From Sphingobium amiense (GTDB taxonomy: Bacteria; Pseudomonadota; Alphaproteobacteria; Sphingomonadales; Sphingomonadaceae): a DNA stretch of 64,000 nucleotides. Both the position numbers and the translations under genes were made by a program. Below are positions 45,103 to 54,000 of the stretch, piece by piece. How positions within the stretch are numbered: position 1 is the stretch's first letter; the number at the start of each line of letters is the position of its first letter. The notes beneath the pieces were generated by a model. That model searched no databases. It had not been told where the DNA came from and saw nothing but the letters and a program-made list of their open reading frames with translations. Where the stretch lies: positions 186,001 to 250,000 of the forward strand of contig NZ_AP018664.1 of NCBI RefSeq assembly GCF_003967075.1. The letters are read 5' to 3'.

Positions 45103-45850
45103 TGCCGGTCTCCCCGCTTGCGCCGACAACAAAGGCGGTTGTGCTGGCCCCGGGTTCGAGCTTTGGCTCGGCGATCGAGACGGCGAGCGTGTCGCGCGGT
45201 GCGAGATCGCGTTCGGCGAGCGTCACGGGTTTCGTTCCGCGATTGTGGATGCGGACGACCTTCCCAGTGAGGCTGGCGCCGCGATAATCAGCGATGAGCT
45301 GGACTTCGAGATCGCCGACCCGTGCGGGTATGGCAGTCGATTGGCGGACCTCGAAACCGTCGACCGTCCGGTCATTGGCCATCGCCTGGATGAGCCTGAC
45401 GGCGCTGGTCTCGATCGGGGTCTGGCTTTCCCAATCCGCCGCCCGGTTCTTCGCGATGGCGGGGTTGGTGATGAAGACCTGGGTCGCCGGAATTTGCTCA
45501 ACCCGACACGCGACCTTGTAGACGAAGCCCTTCTTGGTGGTGGTGAAGAAGCTGATCGACCGCGCCGCGTAAGTTTCCGGCACCGACACATAGATGTCGC
45601 CGCGCACCGGCTCGTTGGTCACTGCAAAGTCGTTGAAGGGTGTGCCGGTCGAGATCTTCGAGACGCTGGCGAACTGGTCGTCGACCAATGCGAAGCGGGT
45701 CAGCTCTCGCGCTGAAACGCTGCACTCAATTCCGGCACCGTCAGCCGTTTGCTTGAACTGGTCGGCGGCATGAGCGGGGGATGCTGCGGTGAGCAGAGCG
45801 GCCGCGCTCAGAAATAGACCCCGTGTATGGGTCCCTTTTCGGTAAGCCAT
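45095..45850 (-). CDS. traK: TraK, secretin-like type IV core-complex protein (VirB9-like)
   Basis: 251 aa with a signal peptide (FLSAAALLTAASPAHA). The body is beta-rich: ECSVSARELTRFALVDDQFA, DIYVSVPETYAARSISFFTT, KGFVYKVACRVEQIPATQVF, and GKVVRIHNRGTKPVTLAERD near the end. It forms the outer-membrane ring with TraV and TraB. The ATG overlaps the traE stop by one base (TGATG). Confidence 0.93.
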   Translation of the reverse strand: MAYRKGTHTRGLFLSAAALLTAASPAHAADQFKQTADGAGIECSVSARELTRFALVDDQFASVSKISTGTPFNDFAVTNEPVRGDIYVSVPETYAARSISFFTTTKKGFVYKVACRVEQIPATQVFITNPAIAKNRAADWESQTPIETSAVRLIQAMANDRTVDGFEVRQSTAIPARVGDLEVQLIADYRGASLTGKVVRIHNRGTKPVTLAERDLAPRDTLAVSIAEPKLEPGASTTAFVVGASGETGND

Positions 45851-46422
45851 CACTGGGCCTCCTTCGATTTGTCCTGTGGGGGGAGCTGGGCGAACCCGGA
45901 GAGCGCGAGGCGCAGGCCGCGGTAAGTCCAGCTGAAGCGGAAGCGGCGCTCGTCGCTGGCAATCACCTGCGCGCCGACGAAGGTCTTGAGCGTGCCGGTC
46001 ACATCCGATGTCAGACCCTTGGGATCGACCGTCATCGACCGGATCACGAATGCCTGGGTGACATCCGAGCCCCGCTGCTCTTCGACGATCCGGACGAGTT
46101 CGGCCTTGAGGCGGCCATAGCTTCCGGGATCTGCCAGCTTTAGGATCTCGTTCATCCAGTAATCGAGGCCCTCGGGGCTGCGATTGAGGAGAACAAGGGC
46201 GGCATCGCGGGTGACGAGCTCGAGATAGTCGGCCTCGACCCCGGCACTGCTCACCGTGAGCTGTTTGGGAACGGTCGGAACCAGCACCACTTCGCGGTCA
46301 CGGGTAGCGGCAAGGCTACCGGCGATGACCAGTGCGAGGCCTAGGCCAGCGCTAGTGAGCGCAAAGAGGTTGCGCTGGCGCAGCAGCGATTGCTGGCGTT
46401 CGTGAGATATGTCGGAATACAT
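45850..46422 (-). CDS. traE: TraE, pilus assembly/inner-membrane protein (VirB5/B8-like role)
   Basis: 190 aa from MYSDISHERQQSLLRQRNLF, with GAGGGGC seven bases upstream. One membrane helix (ALTSAGLGLALVIAGSLAAT) is followed by a periplasmic domain with VPTVPKQLTVSSAGVEADYL and FVIRSMTVDPKG, matching TraE. The end overlaps traK and the start overlaps traL. Confidence 0.94.
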   Translation of the reverse strand: MYSDISHERQQSLLRQRNLFALTSAGLGLALVIAGSLAATRDREVVLVPTVPKQLTVSSAGVEADYLELVTRDAALVLLNRSPEGLDYWMNEILKLADPGSYGRLKAELVRIVEEQRGSDVTQAFVIRSMTVDPKGLTSDVTGTLKTFVGAQVIASDERRFRFSWTYRGLRLALSGFAQLPPQDKSKEAQ

Positions 46423-46433
46423 GGAAGTGCCCC

Positions 46434-46721
46434 TCAACCGGCGAGTAGTCGGCAGTGGGAAGGCGGCGTTGCCTTGAGGCCCAGAAATCCTGCAGGCAGA
46501 TACCAGTATGCGGCGTGGGCTACCCAGGAGCTGGCGCGTCCTGCTTTTGCCTTTCGCAAAGCGAACCAGGCGCCGAAGGCGACTATGATGCCGATAAAGA
46601 TATGCTGGGTGAGGATCCCCCAGGTGAAGGGGGCCAACATTCCCGCGAACTCGTCGATGGTCCAGAAGCCGATAAGCTCCGGGTCATCGAGCCGCCGAGG
46701 AATGATGTATGGGTCTGCCAT
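46434..46721 (-). CDS. traL: TraL, pilus assembly membrane protein (VirB3-like)
   Basis: 95 aa: IIPRRLDDPELIGFWTIDEF, then two hydrophobic segments (PFTWGILTQHIFIGIIVAFG and a second near the C-terminus, AAYWYLPAGFLGLK). This is the standard TraL architecture and start. It lies 26 bp after traA. Confidence 0.93.
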   Translation of the reverse strand: MADPYIIPRRLDDPELIGFWTIDEFAGMLAPFTWGILTQHIFIGIIVAFGAWFALRKAKAGRASSWVAHAAYWYLPAGFLGLKATPPSHCRLLAG

Positions 46722-46747
46722 GGCGACGCCGCCTTCCCTTGCCGCGC

Positions 46748-47077
46748 TCAGATGACCGCGGTCACGACCGAGGTGACGATCGGAACACCCGTGCCGACAC
46801 CGATGCCGACACCCACCGGAACGGCGACCTGGCCGAGCGAAAAACGCCCGGATGCCAGACCGATCAGGCCGCCAGCGAGGCTGAGAACCGTGATGATCTT
46901 GCCGCCCGAGCCTTCCAGAAAGTCCGTGAACTTCGTGAGGGCAGGGGTGAAGGTCGTGTCAGCGCCGGCATAGGCGGCGCTCGCCGTAAGCGCCGCGATT
47001 GCGACCGGGATGGCAAAGTTGAGGGTCTTGCCGAGACCCTTGACGCTGGCGCGCCGGGGGAGGGTGAGAGACTGCAT
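46748..47077 (-). CDS. traA: TraA, F-type pilin precursor
   Basis: 109 aa. A long basic leader (MQSLTLPRRASVKGLGKTLN) and hydrophobic segment end in ASAAYA (residues 32-37), where cleavage would leave GADTTFTPALTKFTDFLEGS as the mature N-terminus. Two hydrophobic helices follow (KIITVLSLAGGLIGLASG and VAVPVGVGIGVGTG), as in F pilin; the mature subunit would be 72 aa, near F pilin (70 aa). It is the first gene of the transfer operon. The operon also encodes an S26 peptidase, so processing may include cyclisation (inference). Confidence 0.92.
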   Translation of the reverse strand: MQSLTLPRRASVKGLGKTLNFAIPVAIAALTASAAYAGADTTFTPALTKFTDFLEGSGGKIITVLSLAGGLIGLASGRFSLGQVAVPVGVGIGVGTGVPIVTSVVTAVI

Positions 47078-47427
47078 GTGAAGCTCCGGTTGGAGGGGTG
47101 GTCACAGCGTTCTTGCGTTCGCTGTGCGTTCCACATGCATCTAGGAATTGGTTGTAGGAAAGTGTTCAGCGGCAATGCCGCGTGGACGTGGAAGGATGCG
47201 GACGCATCTTATCCAGTCCAGCGCTTGAAATCGACGATAACGACGTAAAATCAGTCTTTTGGTGTCGGTAAATGCCGTCACGGCAGCCGGGATTTGGCGA
47301 CGAATCGGATAGAGGAACTGATTCGCCTCTAAACGAGATGTTCCGCGTATGTTCTTTTCATTTTCCTACATGGGATGCTTCGCGTTATGTCTGCGAGTCG
47401 CACCAGTCCAGAACCTAGGAGACAAGC
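47078..47427. promoter_or_regulatory. Divergent promoter region of the transfer operon and HTH regulator
   Basis: 350 bp between traA (minus) and the HTH gene (plus). It must hold the tra promoter. CTAGGAA at 47141-47147 and GTAGGAA at 47154-47160 lie 64-84 bp upstream of the traA start. TTCCTAC, the complement of the second, is at 47363-47369, and CCTAGGAG overlaps the RBS of the HTH gene at 47416-47423. These resemble the half-sites next to the S24 repressor (5619-5657). I could not define -35/-10 boxes. Confidence 0.4.
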
Positions 47428-47889
47428 ATGTACCATCCAACCGCTGCCGCCAGACCGGCCAATGAAAGCCTGGCCCGCGTCCTTGCCCATGCGATCGAAG
47501 CCGCTGACAAACCTCGCCACCGGATTGCCAATGAATGCGGCATGCATCGCGAGACCCTGCTTCGCCTTGCGCGCGGCGAGCGGCCTATCGGGCTCGACGA
47601 AGCAGCACGTGTGCTCTCCGCCTGTGGAGCCCATCCCCGCGCATCCATGATCCTCGCACTCGCCGGGCAGGAAGATCTCGCCTGCGAGTGGATGCATGGC
47701 GAGATGGGCGAATTTCTCGAAGAGTTTCTCACGAGCCTTCCAGTCCATCTGCAGCGGACCCTCGGGCGACGGATTGAGGATGTGCGGCCCCGCTGGGCCA
47801 ACGGCACCTCACAGCTGGTGGCGCGAATGCTTGCCAAGCACATCGATGATTTTGTGGGGCGCGACATCGCGATGTCGCTGTCGCGGTAA
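47428..47889 (+). CDS. XRE-like helix-turn-helix regulator divergent from the transfer operon
   Basis: 153 aa. AGGAGACAAGC precedes the ATG. The N-terminal half carries an HTH (KPRHRIANECGMHRETLLRL, then ARGERPIGLDEAARVLSACG) of the XRE type. The C-terminal ~70 residues are helical and acidic (EWMHGEMGEFLEEFLTSLPV) and may mediate oligomerisation. Its position facing traA suggests control of transfer gene expression. No known symbol applies. Confidence 0.78.
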   Translation: MYHPTAAARPANESLARVLAHAIEAADKPRHRIANECGMHRETLLRLARGERPIGLDEAARVLSACGAHPRASMILALAGQEDLACEWMHGEMGEFLEEFLTSLPVHLQRTLGRRIEDVRPRWANGTSQLVARMLAKHIDDFVGRDIAMSLSR

Positions 47890-47923
47890 ATCCCAAAGTT
47901 CGGAGGGGACCGAACCCAAGTGA

Positions 47924-48166
47924 ATGAGATCAGCAATGCCGCTTTCTAATCAGGACATATCGAATACCCCTCAGCTCGCCGCAGCTTTGCCCGTCCGTTT
48001 TCTCCGCCTACCGGAAGTCATCGCGCGGGTCGGGCTACGCCGCTCCGCAATATATCAGCGTATGAGCGAGGGGCGGTTCCCACGGTCGCGATCGCTAGGG
48101 CCCAAATGTGTCGTGTGGGTCGAAGCGGAAATCGACGACTGGATGCGCGAGATCGTATCAAGCTGA
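47924..48166 (+). CDS. AlpA-family DNA-binding regulator
   Basis: 80 aa. The core reads RFLRLPEVIARVGLRRSAIY and QRMSEGRFPRSRSLGPKCVV, then WVEAEIDDWMREIV. This is the AlpA/MerR-like winged helix used as an excision or expression regulator by many prophages and integrative elements. GGAGGGG lies 15 bases upstream; an ATG at 47936 is an alternative start. It follows the HTH regulator by 34 bp in the same direction. Its presence favours an integrative element, although no integrase is in the window. Confidence 0.8.
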   Translation: MRSAMPLSNQDISNTPQLAAALPVRFLRLPEVIARVGLRRSAIYQRMSEGRFPRSRSLGPKCVVWVEAEIDDWMREIVSS

Positions 48167-48400
48167 ATGTTCCAGCCTATTTCAGGTGGGGAGCGCGGGT
48201 TTGCCAAACGAGCCGTGGAGATCGTTGCAGGCGAGCTCGATGCGTCGCCGGCAAAGCTGTCGGATCAAGCACTCACGATCACGGAGATCATCCGCCAGGA
48301 CGATAGCAGAGCCGAGCCCGATCCCGGTCATGCGAGCGCCAGCAGACTGGTGAGCGCTAACACCACATTGGCCGGCTCAACCTATCCAACGCCATGCTGA
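48167..48400 (+). CDS. Small hypothetical protein after the AlpA gene
   Basis: 77 aa, with an ATG directly after the AlpA stop (TGA-ATG). The first 45 residues have protein-like composition (RGFAKRAVEIVAGELDASPA, then KLSDQALTITEIIRQDD). The remainder looks less ordered. No family is recognised. It could be a translationally coupled small protein or chance. Confidence 0.3.
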   Translation: MFQPISGGERGFAKRAVEIVAGELDASPAKLSDQALTITEIIRQDDSRAEPDPGHASASRLVSANTTLAGSTYPTPC

Positions 48401-48919
48401 GGTGGGATCACCCTCGACCTCGAATGTAGCCATGTGTCTTGCTGCCGATCTTCCAGCTGTCTGCTTAACAACGGCGATTAGAGAGCTCCGTGGTACACGA
48501 CCCGGATTACGACCAAAGCGAGCTGGTCAACTTCTCTAAGATGAACAGCCGCCTCCGAAGCACTCTGCCGATCAGGCTGTGTCAAAGCGCAGTATCAATC
48601 CTCCCAATTTGGGTCTTTGCTTACCGCTCAGCTCGAATCCGAAGCCACCCCAGCGCGGAAGGACGGCGGGGCATCATGTCAGTCGTTCGTCGAGCGCAGG
48701 TCACACAGCTGAATGGTGACGGCTAGCGTGGCATCGAATGGTCCAACACGGTTAGACAGGGTCGGGGTTTGCCCCTCAGACCTTAGTTTGCCAACTTTCC
48801 CCATCCCAAACAGACAATGGTCAAGCTAGGTTCGTTGTCTCGAACTTGCCTGAACTCGTGGTTCTCGCAAGATCAGAGTGCAAAACGCAAGAAACCCATT
48901 CAACTGATCGGGCCAGATC
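48401..48919. other. About 520 bp without a convincing gene
   Basis: Short open frames exist here (for example from 48490) but have poor codon usage and no RBS. A small GGGG-TTTG-CCCC hairpin near 48763 is the only structure noticed. The stretch separates the transfer/regulator block from the STAND/WD40 operon and probably holds the latter's promoter. Confidence 0.4.
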
Positions 48920-50182
48920 ATGAAATTGTCTGCCGAGTTCGTAACCGAAACCGCAACCGCCGTTCGAAATTCGCGCTCGGTCCCGCTTCCCGGCGGACAT
49001 GGGGCGTGGTTTCCGGATGTCCGCAGGCGATATCCGCAATTGGCCAGCGCACCAGAGCTTGAGGCGCGGTGTTACGTGGTCCTAGCCCTGTTGGGCGATG
49101 GAGAAGGCGAACAACGTTGGAACCCGAAAGAATGGTGGCCGCATGCGCTGATCTGGTTCGATCTTTATTGCCCGGAGCTTGGCCGCCGCCTTGCAAAACA
49201 ACGATGGGTCTATCTGCTGGCAGCCTTGCTGCAGATCACCAAAAGCTGGTTGTCAAAGCAGCCTGACTGCGAGGACCTTATCACCACTGCCTGCTATTTC
49301 CATGACCGTGCCGAGGAACGGCTGCATCAGATAACACGAGGAAAGCAACTGCAAAGCAGCCTTTCTACGCTATTGCCCGCGCCGCCCGGCTTTGCCGTTG
49401 ATCAGCCTGATGCGCGATGGCGCAGGGCTGGCGACGAACTGGTCGGGCCGCAGGCCGAAACGGCTGAAATGCTGCATTTCCTGCATGTCCTGCACAGCCA
49501 GTTGGGCGTAGCGCAGCATCCGCCAGACGAGCGGTATGCCACCAGAACGCCGTTTTACCAGCAAGTGCAGCAAATTCTGCAGCAGGGCACTGGATTGCCC
49601 GATGACCTGCGCGCCACGGCACAGCGCATGGCCCAAGCCCTGTCGGCAACAGTGCTGCTGGCAAAGGACCCGGCGCATGCCCGCCCTATCGCACCTTTGG
49701 CGAAAGCCCTGCCTGATTGCTTTCAAATCGCCCACCACCTGACGCGGTGCCCGCCGCGCACGCTGATCGAAGCGCAGTTGGCCCATGCACCGCTTGCCCG
49801 CGACAGACTGATGCTCGCCTATGACCTCGGCATGGCGGTGGCCGATCTCGCCATGGACATCTTTCTTTCGGGCACAACCAAAAGTCCGGCGTTCCGTCCC
49901 GGCGCGTACGATTACCTGCACAGCCTCGTTCGCTATGGCCCGAAAATGGCAGGCGAGCCGGCAAAGCGTGGGGCGCTGCGCTCTGCCATGCCCGAAGTGC
50001 CGGACAGGCCCTCAATAACGGGCATGCCAATGACGCGCGCCTTTGCCGAAAGGATGCGCGTCGGACTGCTGGCCGAACCTGCTCGGGCACGTTTATCGGC
50101 CGACCTCGGACAGGAAATCACTGCCACTCCATGGGGTGCCGGTCGCGCAATCGCAGCCCCCGAAGCCAGAGGTTCGCTATGA
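48920..50182 (+). CDS. Unrecognised 420-aa protein, first gene of the STAND/WD40 operon
   Basis: 420 aa with no motif I recognise. Its first 30 residues contain PGGHGAWFPDV. The rest is largely alpha-helical and soluble, with Trp-rich stretches (EWWPHALIWFDLYCPELGRR) and a His-rich segment (HFLHVLHSQL). No signal peptide or membrane span is seen. The next gene starts in its stop codon (ATGA), so the products are probably made in a fixed ratio. The RBS is weak (CGGG). By context it is a dedicated component of the downstream STAND NTPase system. Confidence 0.7.
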   Translation: MKLSAEFVTETATAVRNSRSVPLPGGHGAWFPDVRRRYPQLASAPELEARCYVVLALLGDGEGEQRWNPKEWWPHALIWFDLYCPELGRRLAKQRWVYLLAALLQITKSWLSKQPDCEDLITTACYFHDRAEERLHQITRGKQLQSSLSTLLPAPPGFAVDQPDARWRRAGDELVGPQAETAEMLHFLHVLHSQLGVAQHPPDERYATRTPFYQQVQQILQQGTGLPDDLRATAQRMAQALSATVLLAKDPAHARPIAPLAKALPDCFQIAHHLTRCPPRTLIEAQLAHAPLARDRLMLAYDLGMAVADLAMDIFLSGTTKSPAFRPGAYDYLHSLVRYGPKMAGEPAKRGALRSAMPEVPDRPSITGMPMTRAFAERMRVGLLAEPARARLSADLGQEITATPWGAGRAIAAPEARGSL

Positions 50183-51084
50183 CCACCACGCCTTCCACCG
50201 CCCGCCTAGACAAGTGGCTGATATGTTCGGACCCTGCGTTCCAATCGATTTCCGGCTTCTGGCGCACCGAAACTGGCACACCCTCGCTGCTGGATTGGCG
50301 GCTGACCAGTCAGATGATCGAACCGGTCCCGCGCGAGCAGCTCGCAACCCGGCTCGAAGGGTTGGCTCAAGAGGGCAGCGCATGGAACCTGCTGGTCGTT
50401 GTCGACATGGCCGACATTGCCTTGCTGCAACACTTGCAGCACGTCGCCCCACACATGAACGTGCGGCTGGTGGAATGGGGCGAAACACCCCTTGCTGCCA
50501 TTCTGGGCATGAATGCGCCGGACCAGGCTGTGCTGGCGGCCTTGCAGGCCATCTCAGGCGATGCAGGCAGCGTGGATTTGGCAAACCGACCCGCGGATCT
50601 TGCCGGCTATGTTGATGCTCTGAATGCATGGGAAAACGCATGCAGGGCTAATGATGCCGATGCCTTTGCCCTCAGCCTGCCCGCCTTTGCCGATGCCCCT
50701 ATCCCCTGGCACACCTTGCTAGCGGCAGCAGCGCAGACGACTCCACAAACTACAGCCGCCAACGATAACTGGGTGGAACTCGTGCGCCTTGCCGCCGCAA
50801 CCAGCGGGGATGATGTGCAAGCTGTCAGCCTTGAAGACCCACGCAACACACCCGCGCAGTGGACGCTCACCTTGGCGCCCATTGATGGCGGCCCTGCCAC
50901 GCTTGCCGTGTTCAGAGTCAACGAAGCTGCCATTCCGGCCTTCCGCGGCTGCACCATCCGCTTGCGCGTGCTTGGCGATGTGATCAGCCTGGGCGAGGTA
51001 GACGAAGACGGCCAGGCTGAAATCATCCTGCCATCGCCAATTGCGATTCAGGGCCTTGCAATCTCATGGGATGAAGGGAAGTAA
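50179..51084 (+). CDS. Unrecognised 301-aa protein, second gene of the STAND/WD40 operon
   Basis: 301 aa from MTTTPSTARLDKWLICSDPA, overlapping the upstream gene by 4 bp. The N-terminal ~200 residues are mixed (WNLLVVVDMADIALLQHLQH gives a beta-alpha pattern). The last ~75 residues look like a small beta-sandwich (WTLTLAPIDGGPATLAVFRV, then LRVLGDVISLGEVDEDGQAE). That resembles regulatory beta domains of the 'dGxvisl...tDedGqaei' kind seen in bacterial signalling proteins. The next gene begins directly after its TAA. The function is unknown. Confidence 0.7.
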   Translation: MTTTPSTARLDKWLICSDPAFQSISGFWRTETGTPSLLDWRLTSQMIEPVPREQLATRLEGLAQEGSAWNLLVVVDMADIALLQHLQHVAPHMNVRLVEWGETPLAAILGMNAPDQAVLAALQAISGDAGSVDLANRPADLAGYVDALNAWENACRANDADAFALSLPAFADAPIPWHTLLAAAAQTTPQTTAANDNWVELVRLAAATSGDDVQAVSLEDPRNTPAQWTLTLAPIDGGPATLAVFRVNEAAIPAFRGCTIRLRVLGDVISLGEVDEDGQAEIILPSPIAIQGLAISWDEGK

Positions 51085-54000
51085 ATGTCCTCCGTGACCC
51101 ATCAGCCTTATTGCGCATCACTCTTGCTGGCCGGGCCTGCGGGTGGCGAGGTGTGCAAGGTTCTTGGCCTGCGCGTGGCGTTTGATCCCCCGGTCCTTGA
51201 ACGGGAGTTGGTCAAGGTGGATCGGGCACCGGTCAACAATGTGCACAACGGCGAATTGGGCTTGTCGGCCAAGCGCGCGAGCACTGTCGCGCTGCAATTG
51301 CTGTTCCGGGAAAGCAACCACAACCATCCCGTGCAGCGGCTGTGGATCGAGATTGACCCGCCAAGCCTGCTAGTCACCGGTCGCAGCGCCGAATTGCTTT
51401 TCGGACTGGTCGCTTACCTGCATCTGGGCGCACCTAACCTGCCCAAAGGCGTGCCCGACAGCGATTTCATGGCCACCGGATTGCTCGATTCTGATGGCAA
51501 TGTCGGTTCGGTCGAGGCGGTGGCGGTCAAGGTCCGCGCCGCCCTGGCCTCTGGTCCCAAAGTCGGCACACGCCTGTTCTACCCGCGCGCCGACGAAGCG
51601 CAGATCGGCGATGACCTGCGCGCCGAATGCCGCAGCAACGGCCTGATCCTATGCCCGGTTGACCGGATCGATGAAGCGCTCGATGTCTTGGGCGTTCCGA
51701 TCCTTGGCTCATGGCCCAGCAGCCTCTCTCCGTTCCGCGCCTTGGAAGCCTTCGATACCCGCTTCAGCCGCGTGTTCTTTGGGCGGCAGCGCGAAGTCGA
51801 AGCGCTGACATCGCTGCTTGAGGCCCGCGCTGCCGCCGGTCGGTCAGGCGCGCTGATCATCGGCGCATCGGGGGCGGGGAAAAGCAGCTTCTGCCTTGCC
51901 GGCGTGCTTCCAGCGCTGATCAAGCGCAAGCCCGGCCTGCAATATGCCGTCTGGCGTCCGCGCGATGCCGCCTCGGGGCTGGGTGACGAACCGGCTGATG
52001 AACAGCGGCTGGCGCAAAGCATCCTCTCGCAATGGCAGGTCCGCGATGAAAAGCAGCGGGGCATGGCGCTGGCGGTTGCTCCCGAAGGCGCACCCTCGCT
52101 TCAAGACCTTCCGGCATGCCTGGCCACAGAAGCAGGCCAATGCAGCGTTCTCGTCATCGATCAGTTCGAAGAACTGTTCACGCTGAACTTCACGCCGCAG
52201 GCCCGCATCGGCTTGGCCCACCTGCTGCAAGCGCTGCAGGCGCGCGGCATCTGGGTGATCGGAACGTTACGCAGCGAATTCTACGCCAGCTATCTGGAGC
52301 TGGCCGATGAAGAAGGCCAGGTCGTCCTCACCCCGCTGTTCGAAGGTGATGGCCAGTACAACCTGCCGCGTATGAGCCGCGACGCCTTCTCGCAAGTCAT
52401 CACCCGACCCGCCGAACTTGCAGGCCTGCAATTCGAACAGCGCGCCAACGGGGTGTCGCTCGCACAAACCCTGCTAGCCGATGCGATGGCCACCGACGAT
52501 GCCCTGCCACTACTCGGCTTTGCCTTGCAGAAGCTCTACGACGCGCGAGAGTTGCCGGAAGCCGGCGATTTGGCAGACGCCACCTTCCCCCGCACGCTAG
52601 GCTTTGCCGCCTATGAAAAGCTGGGCGGCTTGGCGGGTGCAATCGGCACTGTAGCGGCAGATGCCTACTCAGCGCTCGATTCAAAGGCGCAAGCCGAACT
52701 ACCCGGTCTTCTCGATGCTCTGGCTGTCCCCTCAGCTGATGGCACCCGCGAAACCGCTCGGCCAGCGCCGATCGACCAATGGCCACTGGGCACCCCCGGC
52801 CGTCGCCTAATCGACGCCCTCACCGCGATCTGCGTGCTGGTCTCCGAACAAGGAACCACACCCGATGCCCCCGCCGTGGTCCGAGTTGCCCACGAGGCTC
52901 TGTTCAGCCACTGGGAACAAGCGGCGAAATTACTCAACGACTCCCGCCAAAACCGCCTGCTGATCGAGGAATTCCGGCAAAAGGCAAAAGTCTGGGACGA
53001 CGAAGATCACCCGCGTGATCGCCTGCTCACCAGCCCTCGCGATATCGTCAATGCGAACGCGATAAGGGCCCTAGTGCCAGTCGTGGCGAGGAATGCCGCA
53101 CTGACGGCATTCCTCGATGCCTCTGCCTCACGGGTCAGACGACAGCGCAATGTGAGATACTTCTCCGCCGCCACAATTGCGGTGGTTCTTGCCGGGTCGA
53201 CGGTTTGGGCGCTGGTCGAACGTGACCGGGCAGCAGTCAGTCAGCGGTTTGCGGAGGCAAAGGCAACCGAGGCGAAGGAAGAAGCCCTTGCAGCAATCTC
53301 CGCCAGGAATTCCGCGCGCGACCAAACCAAGATTGCCAATCAGGCAAGAATGCTGGCTCAGGCTGCAGCTGTTTCCGAGGCCAAGCAACGCGCCGAAGCC
53401 CTACGGCAGCGAGACTTGGCGCTGACCGCGACGCGCCTCGCGACCCGGCAACAACAGCGCGCCGAGGCGCAAACGGCAGAGGCACGCAGGCAACGGTCCC
53501 GGGCAGTCGCCCAGTTGGCCGGCCAGGCGGTTGAACAAGGGGACGCCATGAGTGGTCTTCTACTGGCCCGTTCCCAACTCGATCCGGTCGACGAAGCCAG
53601 CTGGACCGGTGCAGCCGAGACCGCTCTCTTGCAGGCCTATCTTGGCAACCGGGAAAGAATGGCCCTTCGGCTGGGCGACGACAATCGTGTCAGCCAGATC
53701 AAGGCACTCAGCCCAGATGGACGTCGAGCCGTCGTCGCTCATGAAGACGGGACGACCCTGATCTGGACTTTCGATGCCGCGACACCAAGCTCGATCGCGT
53801 TGCCGCAGCTCGGCATGGGAAGTCATTACGCACAATTCAGTAATGACAGCCAAAAGTTGGTTACTGCTAACGTTAAGAATGGTACTGTAATCTGGGAATT
53901 GAAGACGGACCAGCCATTAGCAATCCCACTGCAGGGAACAGGTGACAAAGCTGCAATTGCTAGCTTCAGCCGCGATGGCCAACATGTAATCACAACAGCG

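Noticed and set aside
48490..48726. 78-aa open frame before the STAND operon
   Set aside because: No RBS, irregular codon use and no similarity to anything recognised.
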